A DNA stretch of 64,000 bases from Bradyrhizobium sp. BTAi1 (GCF_000015165.1 NC_009485.1:5661501-5725500); one strand, 5' to 3'; positions 49,632-58,281 are shown, numbered from the stretch's first letter. Made by a program: numbers and translations. The notes: generated by a model not told the origin, from the sequence alone.

Positions 49632-50399
49632 TCACCGCGGCATCATCTCGTGAATGACGCCTTCGAAATAGCCGAGAAACGTGCCCATCATCGCGGCCAG
49701 AACCAGACCGAAGATGAGGAATCCGATCAGAATCGAGAGCGGCGCGCCGACGAAATAGACCTGCATCTGCGGCATCAGCCGCGCCAGCACCCCGAGCCCG
49801 ATATTGAAGACGAGGCCGAACACCAGGAACGGCGCCGACAGTTGCAGCCCGATCTTGAAGGCGGCGGCGAACGCCCGGGTCGCCAGCGAGGCGACGTCGC
49901 CGCTCGGGATGACCTCCCCCGGCGCGAAGATCTTGTAGCTGTCGCTGAGCGCCGCGATCACCAGGTGATGGCTGTCGGTCGAGAACAGCAGCGTCACGCC
50001 CAGCATGGTGAGGAAGTTGCCGATCAGCACGCCCTGCTGACCCTGCGTCGGATCGACCGCGGTGACGAAGCCCAGCCCCATCTGCTGCGCGATCACGGAG
50101 CCGGCGACCTGCAGCGCCGACAGCGTCACCCGCGCGGTCGCGCCGAGCACGATCCCGATCACGATCTCGTGCACCATCATCACCAGCAGCGGTGACAGGG
50201 CCTGCAGGTCGACCTGATAGGCTTGGCGATGCAGCGGCAGCACGATCATCGTGAGCAGCAGCGCGGTCGCCAGCTTGATGCGGACCGGGATATTGACCTC
50301 GCCCAGCCCCGGCAGGAGCATCACCATCGCGCCGATGCGGGCGAAGGCGAGCATGAACACGGCCGCCAGGGTCGGAAGAAACGAGATGTCGATACGCAT
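49632..50399 (-). CDS. fliR: Flagellar export protein FliR
   Basis: A protein of 255 residues from the ATG at 50399 (MRIDISFLPTLAAVFM). Six hydrophobic helices are visible, with the conserved PGLGEVNIPVRIKLATA and HEIVIGIVLG segments. It is part of the FliPQR export gate in the flagellar base. A GC-rich gap of 203 bases without a gene separates it from fliQ, unusually long for this operon. Confidence 0.96.
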   Translation of the reverse strand: MRIDISFLPTLAAVFMLAFARIGAMVMLLPGLGEVNIPVRIKLATALLLTMIVLPLHRQAYQVDLQALSPLLVMMVHEIVIGIVLGATARVTLSALQVAGSVIAQQMGLGFVTAVDPTQGQQGVLIGNFLTMLGVTLLFSTDSHHLVIAALSDSYKIFAPGEVIPSGDVASLATRAFAAAFKIGLQLSAPFLVFGLVFNIGLGVLARLMPQMQVYFVGAPLSILIGFLIFGLVLAAMMGTFLGYFEGVIHEMMPR

Positions 50400-50602
50400 C
50401 GTCGGCCGCCCCGGCCCGGACCGCCGCAGGATGCTGCGGCTCGCCGGTCTGCGAAGAAATCGCCTGCGACGAGGCGACCAGAGAGGCGCCGAGCACAACG
50501 GCCGCTCGCGCCCGATCGAAAGCAGCAGCGCCCCCCGCGCCGCGCGTCACGACCGGTCGCAGCGCCCTTGCAAGGGACAGCTCTGCCGCGCCGCACATTG
50601 CC

Positions 50603-50866
50603 TCATCCGCCGATGATTCGCGACGAGATCCGCATCATGTGCGAATGCAGCGCATCGGCCATGAACGGCAGGGCCAGCAGCAGCGTCACGAAGATCGCGA
50701 TGATCTTCGGCACGAACACCAGCGTCTGCTCCTGGATCTGCGTCAGCGCCTGGAACAGCGACACGACCACGCCCACCACGAGTCCGACCACCATCAGCGG
50801 CGACGACACCAGCACGATGGTCCAGATCGCATCGCGCGCCACGTCGAGCGTTTCAGCCCCGGTCAT
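50603..50866 (-). CDS. fliQ: Flagellar export protein FliQ
   Basis: A protein of 87 residues from the ATG at 50866 (MTGAETLDVARDAIW). It has the family's two helices (IVLVSSPLMVVGLVVGVVVSL and VPKIIAIFVTLLLALPFM) joined by FQALTQIQEQTL. It is a subunit of the FliPQR gate. It lies between fliE and fliR on the minus strand. Confidence 0.96.
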   Translation of the reverse strand: MTGAETLDVARDAIWTIVLVSSPLMVVGLVVGVVVSLFQALTQIQEQTLVFVPKIIAIFVTLLLALPFMADALHSHMMRISSRIIGG

Positions 50867-51013
50867 GTCCCAACCGCCCCTCATCGTCAGCGGGCGCTTT
50901 GGCGCCCTCGGATTGCGTGGGGCTCCGGCACATCCGGCCCCTCCGTGTCATGTCAACTGATAGAACGTGACGCGCCCCCTCGCGCGCCATCGGCCTGCAC
51001 GATCCGAGCGAGC

Positions 51014-51370
51014 TCAGATCGTCATCTTCATCACGTCTTCATAGGCCTGGATCACGCGGTCGCGCACCGAGACCAGGGTCGACACCGCGACGTCGGTCTC
51101 GGCGACCGCCGTGACGACATCCATCACATTCGCCTTGCCCGCCGCCATCGCGACGGCCTGGCTGTCGGACTTGCGGCCGGTTTCCATGACGCTGCCGATC
51201 GCATCCTTCAGCACCGCGCTGAACGACGGACCGCCCTTGTCGGCGCCATTGCCATTGCCCAGCACATCGCGCACGCGTGCAAGGCTGCCGAAGGCATTGC
51301 TCGAACCGCCGGTGTCCAGCACGCGGGCGGAATTTGCATAGGCGTTCGCTGCGGAAATTGGGGAGGCCAT
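51014..51370 (-). CDS. fliE: Flagellar hook-basal body protein FliE
   Basis: A protein of 118 residues. The C-terminal half (FSAVLKDAIGSVMETGRKSDSQAVAMAAGKANVMDVVTAVAETDVAVSTLVSVRDRVIQAYEDVMKM) is the FliE pattern, read here in parts. FliE links the MS ring to the rod. It is 16 bases downstream of flgC in the minus-strand operon. Confidence 0.95.
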   Translation of the reverse strand: MASPISAANAYANSARVLDTGGSSNAFGSLARVRDVLGNGNGADKGGPSFSAVLKDAIGSVMETGRKSDSQAVAMAAGKANVMDVVTAVAETDVAVSTLVSVRDRVIQAYEDVMKMTI

Positions 51371-51386
51371 GACGTTCGTTCCTATC

Positions 51387-51812
51387 CTAGGTCTTGAGAA
51401 TGTCGAGCGTGCGTTGGATCATCCGGCGCGTGGCACCGATGATGTTCAAATTCGCTTCGTAGGACCGCTGTGCGTCGCGCATGTCGGTCATTTCAACGAG
51501 CGGATTGACGTTCGGGTACTTGACATTGCCGGACGCATCCGCGGCCGGGTTACTCGGATCGTATTTGACGCGGAACGAAGACTGATCAGGGACGACTTTG
51601 CCAAGAGTGACCACCTTGGCATCCAGCGCCCGGTCGAGCGCCGAAGAGAATGTCGGGACCTTGCGGCGATACGGGTCGCCACCGGCTTTGGCGGCTGTCG
51701 AATCGGCATTGGCGATGTTTTCGGAAATCACGCGCATCCTCCCCGCCTGCGCGCGCAGGCCGGAGGTTGCGATGCTCATCGAGCGTACAAAGTCGCTGGT
51801 GTCATTGGCCAT
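51387..51812 (-). CDS. flgC: Flagellar basal-body rod protein FlgC
   Basis: A protein of 141 residues. The N-terminal rod motif (IATSGLRAQAGRMRVISENIANADST) and the C-terminal motif (ANLNIIGATRRMIQRTLDIL) frame the protein as expected. It forms the proximal rod with FlgB and FlgF. It lies 28 bases after flgB. Confidence 0.96.
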   Translation of the reverse strand: MANDTSDFVRSMSIATSGLRAQAGRMRVISENIANADSTAAKAGGDPYRRKVPTFSSALDRALDAKVVTLGKVVPDQSSFRVKYDPSNPAADASGNVKYPNVNPLVEMTDMRDAQRSYEANLNIIGATRRMIQRTLDILKT

Positions 51813-51840
51813 GCGAGTCGGTCTCCATCCTCAATCGGGC

Positions 51841-52248
51841 TCAGCCCTTGCCTATCGCCGTCTTCAGCAGACGCAGGCTCTTGCCGTAGAGCGAGGTCGC
51901 AGCGGCATAGTCCATCTGGTTGGCGGAGACCTTCAGCATCTCCTCTTCGAGGCTGACCGCATTGCCGGCCGGCCGCGTCAGGAATCCGACCTTGCGGTTC
52001 TGGTCGAAGCTTGCGCTCTCGCCCGACGCCGGCGCGATATGCGCCGTGCTGGTGCGCGCCAGCGAGAGCGGCGCGAAGCCGCCGACGGCCTGCCCGGTTG
52101 CATCGAATTTCGGTTCAACCAGGTCCTTCGGCTTGAAGTTCGGCGTATCGGAATTCGACACGTTCTCGGCCAGCACGCGCTGGCGCTCCTGGTGCCATTG
52201 CATCTTGGTACGCAACGCCGACAGCACGGGCAGATCGTTGATGGACAT
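51841..52248 (-). CDS. flgB: Flagellar basal-body rod protein FlgB
   Basis: A protein of 135 residues from the ATG at 52248 (MSINDLPVLSALRTKMQW). The motif QRVLAENVSNSDTPNFKPKDL is the conserved FlgB N-terminus. It is the first gene of the minus-strand flagellar operon flgB-flgC-fliE-fliQ-fliR-flhB. A CtrA box lies 65-79 bases upstream of its start. Confidence 0.96.
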   Translation of the reverse strand: MSINDLPVLSALRTKMQWHQERQRVLAENVSNSDTPNFKPKDLVEPKFDATGQAVGGFAPLSLARTSTAHIAPASGESASFDQNRKVGFLTRPAGNAVSLEEEMLKVSANQMDYAAATSLYGKSLRLLKTAIGKG

Positions 52249-52603
52249 GGCGCTGCTCAGTTCTGTCCGACTATCGGACGGATTCGGTAGGTAGAAATTG
52301 CCGTGCATATGGTTAACGAACAGTTAAAAAGCGGTGCGCTGCACCCCGGGAGAAACCCGGGTTTTTGACGCTTTCTTAGGAATCTGCAGGGCTCGCCGCC
52401 GAGCTATGCATCAAATCGGGACGGCAGCCCCGGCCAAGAAGTCGTTTTGGCCCCGCCGATTCATGGGCTATTAAGATGTCGGGCGGCAGTTCCTGCCGTC
52501 ATGCGTTAACAGGTGGTTCCGGTTCTGAAGCTCCGTTCGCTGCCGGCGATGCGTTGGACAGACGAGAGACTTCGAAAGGACGCGGTATTTGCCGGGGACA
52601 GAG
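52249..52603. other. Divergent flagellar intergenic region (flgB / fliO)
   Basis: 355 bases between the leftward flgB operon and the rightward fliO-fliP pair. It contains the CtrA box at 52313-52327, oriented for flgB. I see no gene. A box for the rightward side is not evident. Confidence 0.6.
52313..52327 (-). promoter_or_regulatory. CtrA box upstream of flgB
   Basis: On the minus strand, TTAA-CTGTTCG-TTAAC is an exact match to the CtrA consensus TTAA-N7-TTAAC. It lies 65-79 bases before the flgB start codon. This is a usual position for class II flagellar promoters in alphaproteobacteria. Confidence 0.85.
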
Positions 52604-53656
52604 ATGCAGGCGCTGACGTTCTTTTTTGCATTCGTAGCCGTGCTGGCGCTGATCGGCCTGGCCGCTTGGCTGGTTCGTCGATTCGCCGGGAATCGCCTGG
52701 GAACCAACCCGAATCGCGGCCGGATGCCCCGTCTCGCCGTGATCGACGCCGCCGCTGTGGATGGCCGCCGCCGCCTAGTGCTGGTGCGCCGTGATAACAT
52801 AGAGCATCTTCTGATGATCGGCGGACCGACCGACATCGTGGTCGAATCGAACATTGTGCGTGCGATGCCGGCGCGGGAGCAGCTGCCGCAGCGCCCTGGC
52901 CTCAGCGCCGAGCCGCAGGCCGCGCGGATCGCTCCGCTCCCGGAGCCCGCTCCATGGCCCGATGCTGAGCCGAAGAGCGAGCCGGTCGAGTTGCCCGAGC
53001 CGCAGATGCCGGAGCTGCCGCCGCGCCCGGCCCGGCCATCCTTCATCGACGAGGTCCGCCGCACCGCCCCGGCCGCGGCCGAACGGCGCGAGCCGGCGGC
53101 GTTTGCGCCGGAGCCGCCGCCACTCGCCCGTCGCGGCGAGCCGCGGGCGGAGCCACGCCCTGAGCCGCGTTCGGAGGAGACGCGCGTTGAGCCGCGTCCC
53201 GAGCGTCTGCCGCGCAGTGAGGCGCCGCGTGAGCCGTTGATCCCGCGTCCGCTGCGGCCGGCCGAGTCGCCGCAGCAGAGCGAGGCAGCACGTCAGCCGG
53301 AGGCACCGGCGAAGCTACCGCCGCTTCGGCGTCCGATGCGGCCCGAGCCGCCCGCAGCGCCGCCGGCCCCGGCTCCCGCCCCGGTCGCCCAGATGCCCGC
53401 CGCACCTCCGCCGCCCCCGCCAGCGCCGCCACCGTCGCAGCAGAGCGCCGAAGCCAACCTCGCGGAGATGGCACAACGTCTCGAGGCCGCTTTGCGGCGT
53501 CCCTCCGCCGATGCACCGGCCGCGCCGGCCGAAGGCACGCCGCTGCGCCAGGCGGCGCGCGCCGAGCCGGCGCCGACACCGCCGGCCAAGACGAGCTTTG
53601 AGAATCTGGAAGACGAGATGGCCTCGCTGCTCGGCCGTCCGAAGTCGTCTCAGTGA
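52604..53656 (+). CDS. fliO: Flagellar biosynthesis protein FliO with a long Pro/Glu-rich C-terminus
   Basis: A protein of 350 residues from the ATG at 52604. The first 90 residues form the FliO part: an N-terminal helix (LTFFFAFVAVLALIGLAAWLVRRF), then RMPRLAVIDAAAVDGRRRLVLVRRDNIEHLLMIGG, read in segments. FliO aids FliP folding. Residues about 95-330 are very rich in Pro, Glu, Arg and Ala, probably disordered, and much longer than in enteric FliO. It overlaps fliP by 4 bases (GTGA). Confidence 0.87.
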   Translation: MQALTFFFAFVAVLALIGLAAWLVRRFAGNRLGTNPNRGRMPRLAVIDAAAVDGRRRLVLVRRDNIEHLLMIGGPTDIVVESNIVRAMPAREQLPQRPGLSAEPQAARIAPLPEPAPWPDAEPKSEPVELPEPQMPELPPRPARPSFIDEVRRTAPAAAERREPAAFAPEPPPLARRGEPRAEPRPEPRSEETRVEPRPERLPRSEAPREPLIPRPLRPAESPQQSEAARQPEAPAKLPPLRRPMRPEPPAAPPAPAPAPVAQMPAAPPPPPPAPPPSQQSAEANLAEMAQRLEAALRRPSADAPAAPAEGTPLRQAARAEPAPTPPAKTSFENLEDEMASLLGRPKSSQ

Positions 53657-54405
53657 GAGGCGGCTTCGCCCCGCGTAGAGTTCTTTTCATTGCTGTCCTG
53701 ATGGCCGCCGGCGCACTGGCGGGGAGCGCGGCTGCGCAGGACATCAGCATCAATCTTGGGCCGGGCAATGGCGGCGTGACTGAACGCGCGGTCCAGCTGA
53801 TCGCGCTGCTCACGGTGCTGTCGATCGCACCGTCGATCCTGATCATGATGACGTCGTTCACGCGCATCGTCGTGGTGCTATCGCTGCTGCGCACCGCGAT
53901 GGGGACCGCGACGGCGCCGCCGAACGCGGTGATCATCGCGCTTGCGATGTTCCTGACCGCCTTCGTCATGGGACCGGTGCTGCAGAAATCCTATGACGAC
54001 GGCGTCCGGCCGCTGATCGAGAACCAGATCGGCGTCGAGGACGCGCTGCAGCGCGCCTCGGTGCCGCTGCGCGGCTTCATGCAGAAGAACGTGCGCGAGA
54101 AGGACCTCAAGCTGTTCATGGATCTCTCGGGCGAGGCGCCGCCGGCGACGCCCGACGAGCTGTCGCTGCGCATCCTGGTGCCCGCCTTCATGATCTCGGA
54201 GCTCAAACGCGCCTTCGAGATCGGCTTCCTGTTATTCCTGCCGTTCCTGATCATCGACCTCGTGGTCGCCTCCGTGCTGATGTCGATGGGCATGATGATG
54301 CTGCCGCCGGTGGTGGTGTCACTGCCGTTCAAGCTGATCTTCTTCGTGCTGGTGGACGGCTGGTCGCTGGTGGCCGGGAGCCTGGTGCAGAGCTACGGCG
54401 GGTAG
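53653..54405 (+). CDS. fliP: Flagellar export protein FliP
   Basis: A protein of 250 residues starting at GTG inside the fliO stop (GTGA overlap). After a cleavable signal (LFIAVLMAAGALAGSAAAQ) come the conserved segments SIAPSILIMMTSFTRIVVVLSLLR and VPAFMISELKRAFEIGFLLFLPFLIIDL. It forms the core of the export gate with FliQ and FliR, whose genes lie on the opposite strand nearby. Confidence 0.97.
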   Translation: MRGGFAPRRVLFIAVLMAAGALAGSAAAQDISINLGPGNGGVTERAVQLIALLTVLSIAPSILIMMTSFTRIVVVLSLLRTAMGTATAPPNAVIIALAMFLTAFVMGPVLQKSYDDGVRPLIENQIGVEDALQRASVPLRGFMQKNVREKDLKLFMDLSGEAPPATPDELSLRILVPAFMISELKRAFEIGFLLFLPFLIIDLVVASVLMSMGMMMLPPVVVSLPFKLIFFVLVDGWSLVAGSLVQSYGG

Positions 54406-54474
54406 ACCGCGGCGCGCCGCTATCGTCGCCCCCCAGGATCGCGTAGCCTATCCCGACACCTCCGGGAGGCCTAC

Positions 54475-55350
54475 ATGCGCGTTCTCGTCAATGGCGTCAG
54501 GCTATACTTCGACGTCGAGGGGGCCGCGCTCGTCCCCGACGGTCCGGCGATGCGGCAGAAGCCGACGGTGCTGCTGCTGCATGGCGGCCCCGGATTCGAC
54601 CACACCAGCTACAAGCCCGCCTACTCCGCGCTCACCGACATTGCCCAGCTCGTCTATCTCGACCACCGCGGCAACGGCCGCAGCGAGGACGGGCCGCAGG
54701 AGCTCTGGACGCTCGCCCAATGGGGCGACGACGTCAAAGCGTTCTGCGACATCGTCGGCATCGTCGATCCGATCGTGCTCGGCGTCTCGTTCGGCGGCTT
54801 CGTCGCGATGTCCTATGCGACCCGGCATCCGGAGCACCCGGCCAAGCTGATCCTGATCTCGACCGAGGCCAAGGGCCAGTCCTACCTCGAACAGCGCGTG
54901 GCGCTGTTCGAGAGTTTGGGCGGACCGGAGGTCGGCGCGCTGGCGCGGCGCCGCTTCCTCGAAACGGGCGGACACAAGGATCAGGCGTCGGTCGAGGCGT
55001 GGCAGCGCCTCGCGCTGCCGCTTTACACCCGCAAGGGGCACGATCCCGACATGATGGCCCGCGCCCTGCGCCGGCCCGCGGTGCTGCAATGGTTCACCCG
55101 GCCGGGCGGCGAGGTGACGTCGTTCGACCTCGTGCCCGATCTTCATCGCATCAGCTGCCCGACGCTGGTGATGGGCGGGGAGGACGATCCGATGACGCCG
55201 ATCGCGTGCCAGGTCGACATCGCCGCCGCGCTGCGTCCCGACCTCGTGCGCTTCGAACGCTTCGCCGATTGCGGACATGGCGTCGTGTCCGATCAGCCGG
55301 AGCGCGCATTCGCCGTGATCCGCGACTTCATCCTTGGCACTCACGGCTGA
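54475..55350 (+). CDS. Alpha/beta hydrolase (proline iminopeptidase-like)
   Basis: A protein of 291 residues with a GGGAGG site upstream of the ATG. HGGPGFDHTSYK is the oxyanion motif, VSFGGFVAM the nucleophile elbow (Ser in G-V-S-F-G), GGEDDPMTPI contains the catalytic Asp and CGHGVVS the His. The HGGP motif favours prolyl aminopeptidases or related hydrolases. The exact substrate is unknown. It is monocistronic, after fliP. Confidence 0.92.
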   Translation: MRVLVNGVRLYFDVEGAALVPDGPAMRQKPTVLLLHGGPGFDHTSYKPAYSALTDIAQLVYLDHRGNGRSEDGPQELWTLAQWGDDVKAFCDIVGIVDPIVLGVSFGGFVAMSYATRHPEHPAKLILISTEAKGQSYLEQRVALFESLGGPEVGALARRRFLETGGHKDQASVEAWQRLALPLYTRKGHDPDMMARALRRPAVLQWFTRPGGEVTSFDLVPDLHRISCPTLVMGGEDDPMTPIACQVDIAAALRPDLVRFERFADCGHGVVSDQPERAFAVIRDFILGTHG

Positions 55351-55501
55351 GCGGCTCCGGTCGAGACCGACGCGCCGCGCCTCCATTTCTGCGTCACAAT
55401 TTCTGCATCACAACCACCCGCGGTCAGCACGCCTTCATTGAATCAGCAGCGCGTCGCATCGCTGAGCGTGAAAGCTCGGCATTCCCCCCACAAAAGAAAA
55501 A

Positions 55502-55526
55502 GTCTCCGGACTGGGAGGCCGGAGAC
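55502..55526 (-). terminator. Rho-independent terminator on the minus strand
   Basis: The arms GTCTCCGG (55502-55509) and CCGGAGAC (55519-55526) form an 8-base stem. On the minus strand it is followed directly by TTTTTCTTTT. No leftward gene lies upstream, so it may end an undescribed small RNA from 55527-55816. On the plus strand there is no T-run. Confidence 0.7.
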
Positions 55527-55669
55527 GAAGGTGAGTGGTTCGGAAAGATGATGCGAAGACACTAGCTGGTCGTACGGCGATCGTGAAGCCAGAAATTGGA
55601 GACGAAAACGGCGGAGTTATTACATCTCATGATCGGGAATTTTTCCTAACAATTCAGGGAGGCTCGGAC

Positions 55670-55708
55670 ATGACGCGCGATGTCCGCAACTACACGATCA
55701 ACAAATAG
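55670..55708 (+). CDS. Possible 12-residue leader peptide
   Basis: ATG to TAG encodes MTRDVRNYTINK. An AGGGAGG site lies 7 bases upstream, far stronger than chance in such a short frame. It sits about 110 bases before the PQQ-dependent dehydrogenase. It does not match PqqA, which has a conserved Glu-Tyr pair. Coding status is uncertain. Confidence 0.35.
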   Translation: MTRDVRNYTINK

Positions 55709-55749
55709 TCTCAGCGCGCAACTTCAGCCTTGCATCGGGCGTGTCGTTC

Positions 55750-55778
55750 TTGACGCAGACTTTGATCGCCCTCTACGA
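55750..55778 (+). promoter_or_regulatory. Candidate promoter of the quinohaemoprotein dehydrogenase
   Basis: TTGACG at 55750-55755 and CTACGA at 55773-55778 are separated by 17 bases, fitting the alphaproteobacterial housekeeping consensus. It lies about 40 bases before the ATG at 55817. It is downstream of the small frame, so that frame would need a different, more distal promoter. Confidence 0.5.
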
Positions 55779-55816
55779 TCATCGCAGGATCCGCGAGAGA
55801 TCCACGGAGGAACGAT

Positions 55817-57955
55817 ATGGAAGTGACGAAGTGCCCGCGTCCGGCCTGGATTCATGCTGCCTGGAGCACGGCAGCGGCCTTATGTGTCGCTGTGACGATG
55901 CCGGCAGACCACGCGACTGCGGAGGAGTTGTCGGCCGATCGCATCAAGGCAGCGATCTCCGCCGTCGACAGCACCATGATCAAGGCCAATACCGCGACAT
56001 CGAAGGACTGGCCGACGATCGGCCTCGATTATGCCGAGACGCGCTTCAGCAGGCTCGACAAGATCAACACCGACAACGTCAAGGATCTGGGGCTCGCGTG
56101 GAGCTACAATCTCGACTCCGAGCGCGGCGTCGAAGCCACGCCGGTCGTCGTCGACGGCATCATGTATCAAACCGCCTCGTGGAGCGTCGTCCATGCGATC
56201 GATGCCCGCACCGGCAAGAAGATCTGGACCTTCGATCCCGGCGTGAAACGCGAGCTGGGCTACAAAGGATGCTGCGACGTCGTCAATCGCGGCGTCGCGG
56301 TCTACAAGGGCAAAGTGTTCGTCGGCGCCTATGACGGCCGACTGATCGCGCTCGATGCTGCGACCGGTCAGAAGGTCTGGGAGAAGGACACGCTGATCGA
56401 CCACGAGCATTCCTACACCATCACCGGCGCGCCGCGCGCCTTCAACGGCAAGGTCGTGATCGGCCAGGGCGGCGCGGAATATGGCGCGCGGGGCTACATC
56501 ACCGCCTATGACTCCGAGACCGGCAATCAGCTATGGCGCTGGTTCACCATCCCCGGCGATCCATCGAAGCCGTTCGAGGACGAGTCGATGGCGACGGCCG
56601 CCAAGACCTGGGATCCGTCGACCAAATATTGGATCAATGGTGGCGGCGGCACGCCGTGGGACACGATCACCTACGACCCCGACCTCAATATGGTCTATCT
56701 CGGCACCGGCAACGGCGCGCCGTGGAATCGCAAGATCCGCAGCCCGTCCGGCGGCGACAATCTCTACCTCGCCTCGATCGTCGCGCTGAATGCCGACACC
56801 GGCAAATATGTCTGGCACTATCAGGAGACGCCCGGCGATCACTGGGACTACACCTCGACCCAGCCGATGATCCTCGCCGACATCACCATCGACGGCACCC
56901 CGCGCAAGGTGATCCTGCACGCGCCGAAGAACGGCTTCTTCTTCGTGATCGACCGCACCAATGGCAAGTTCATCTCGGCCAAGAACTTCGTCGATGTGAA
57001 CTGGGCCACCGGCTATGACGCCAATGGCCGTCCGATCGAAGTGCCCGCCGCGCGCGGCGATGATCCCTACGACTCCGTTCCCGGCCCCTACGGGGCCCAC
57101 AACTGGCACCCGATGTCGTTCAATCCGCAGACGGGGCTGGTGTATCTCCCGGCGCAGAACATTCCGGTCAACCTCACACCGGAGAAGAGCTTCGTGAACA
57201 ATGCGCCGACGCCGGGCAAGTTCGGCGGGGTCACGGCGTGGAATCTCGGCTTCATGCTGAACGCGACGCCGCCGAAGGCCCCGGCGTTCGGACGCCTACT
57301 GGCCTGGGATCCGGTGCAGCAGAAGGAAGTCTGGCGCATTGAGCACGTCTCGCCTTGGAATGGCGGCACGTTGACGACGGCTGGCAATCTGGTTTTCCAG
57401 GGCACCGCCGATGGCCGCTTCGTGGCCTATGATGCGCGGAACGGCAAGATGCTGTGGGAGACGCCCACCGGCACCGGCGTCGTCGCGGCCCCCTCGACCT
57501 ACATGATCGACGGGGTGCAATATGTCTCGATCGCCGTCGGCTGGGGCGGTGTCTACGGGCTGGCGCAGCGCGCCACCGAACTGCGGACTCCGGGCACGGT
57601 CTACACCTTTGCCGTCGGCGCCAAGGCCAAGCTGCCGGAGTTCGTGAAGTACCAGACCGAGGGACTGCTGCAGGGCGTGAAATATGATCCCAAGGACGTG
57701 CCCGAGGGCACCGCGCTTTACATCGCCGCCTGCGCCACCTGCCACGGCGTGCCCGGCGTGGACAAGGGCGGCAACATCCGCAATCTCGGCTACGTGCCGG
57801 CCGAAGAGATCACCAAGCTGAAGGACATCGTCTTCAACGGACCGTTCCGCGAGCGCGGCATGCCCGACTTCACCGACAAGCTCAAGGAGGAGGACGTGGT
57901 GAAGATCCAAGCCTTCATCCAGGCCACGGCCGACGCCATCCGGCCGAAGAAGTAG
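55817..57955 (+). CDS. PQQ-dependent quinohaemoprotein alcohol dehydrogenase (type II)
   Basis: A protein of 712 residues with GGAGG 6 bases before the ATG. After a signal peptide (to about residue 35) comes an eight-bladed propeller. The vicinal disulfide C152-C153 (GCCDVVN) is over the PQQ site, and the catalytic Asp is D344 in DHWDYTST. The residue two after it is Thr (346), not the Asp of lanthanide-dependent XoxF, so calcium is the expected metal. A C-terminal cytochrome c domain has the heme motif CATCH (639-643) and a likely Met ligand in GMPDF. It oxidises alcohols in the periplasm and passes electrons to a c-type cytochrome. Confidence 0.93.
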   Translation: MEVTKCPRPAWIHAAWSTAAALCVAVTMPADHATAEELSADRIKAAISAVDSTMIKANTATSKDWPTIGLDYAETRFSRLDKINTDNVKDLGLAWSYNLDSERGVEATPVVVDGIMYQTASWSVVHAIDARTGKKIWTFDPGVKRELGYKGCCDVVNRGVAVYKGKVFVGAYDGRLIALDAATGQKVWEKDTLIDHEHSYTITGAPRAFNGKVVIGQGGAEYGARGYITAYDSETGNQLWRWFTIPGDPSKPFEDESMATAAKTWDPSTKYWINGGGGTPWDTITYDPDLNMVYLGTGNGAPWNRKIRSPSGGDNLYLASIVALNADTGKYVWHYQETPGDHWDYTSTQPMILADITIDGTPRKVILHAPKNGFFFVIDRTNGKFISAKNFVDVNWATGYDANGRPIEVPAARGDDPYDSVPGPYGAHNWHPMSFNPQTGLVYLPAQNIPVNLTPEKSFVNNAPTPGKFGGVTAWNLGFMLNATPPKAPAFGRLLAWDPVQQKEVWRIEHVSPWNGGTLTTAGNLVFQGTADGRFVAYDARNGKMLWETPTGTGVVAAPSTYMIDGVQYVSIAVGWGGVYGLAQRATELRTPGTVYTFAVGAKAKLPEFVKYQTEGLLQGVKYDPKDVPEGTALYIAACATCHGVPGVDKGGNIRNLGYVPAEEITKLKDIVFNGPFRERGMPDFTDKLKEEDVVKIQAFIQATADAIRPKK

Positions 57956-58044
57956 CTCTCCATGCCTGGCCTGGTCCACCGCACCGGGGCGCCCGCGCCC
58001 TGGTCATGCGGCCCCCGGCCCCAGCTGCGAGCAGCTGCTTCGCC

Positions 58045-58281
58045 TCAGCCTGCGACGTCGTACTGCTTGCTCAGCTGATCGCCGATCTTCACCAGCATCG
58101 CGACGCTCTCGGGATAGCCCGGCAGCGTCGCCGTGCCCGGGTCGGCCTTGGCGCGGAACTCCCATTTGGTGCCCCAGCGCAGCACCGAGATCGCCATGCC
58201 GGCGGGACAATCGACCCGCGCCTTCAGCTCCTCCTTGGCCATCGCGATGAGCTCGGCTTCGGTCTTGGTCGGCTTGGTCAT
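58045..58281 (-). CDS. Small conserved protein of unknown function
   Basis: A protein of 78 residues starting MTKPTKTEAELIAMAKEEL, with a GGGAGG site 10 bases before the ATG at 58281. The MAISVLRWGTKWEFRAKADP segment looks like a strand pair after an N-terminal helix. Similar short proteins recur in Bradyrhizobium. It has no signal peptide or known motif. It lies downstream of the 1257-residue gene on the same strand and could be at the end of its transcript. Confidence 0.75.
   Translation of the reverse strand: MTKPTKTEAELIAMAKEELKARVDCPAGMAISVLRWGTKWEFRAKADPGTATLPGYPESVAMLVKIGDQLSKQYDVAG

Larger units (their letters stand above)
55351..55816. other. Intergenic stretch, 466 bases, with terminator, small frame and promoter
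   Basis: Between the alpha/beta hydrolase and the quinohaemoprotein dehydrogenase. It holds a leftward terminator (55502-55526), a possible 12-codon leader frame (55670-55708) and a promoter candidate (55750-55778), each listed. I see no larger gene. Confidence 0.55.

Noticed and set aside
55670..55708. The short frame as pqqA
   Set aside because: PqqA has a conserved Glu and Tyr that become PQQ, separated by three residues. This frame has no Glu.
56826..56852. The dehydrogenase at 55817 as a lanthanide-dependent XoxF
   Set aside because: XoxF has Asp two residues after the catalytic Asp. Here the motif is D-Y-T, and a fused haem c domain makes it a quinohaemoprotein alcohol dehydrogenase.
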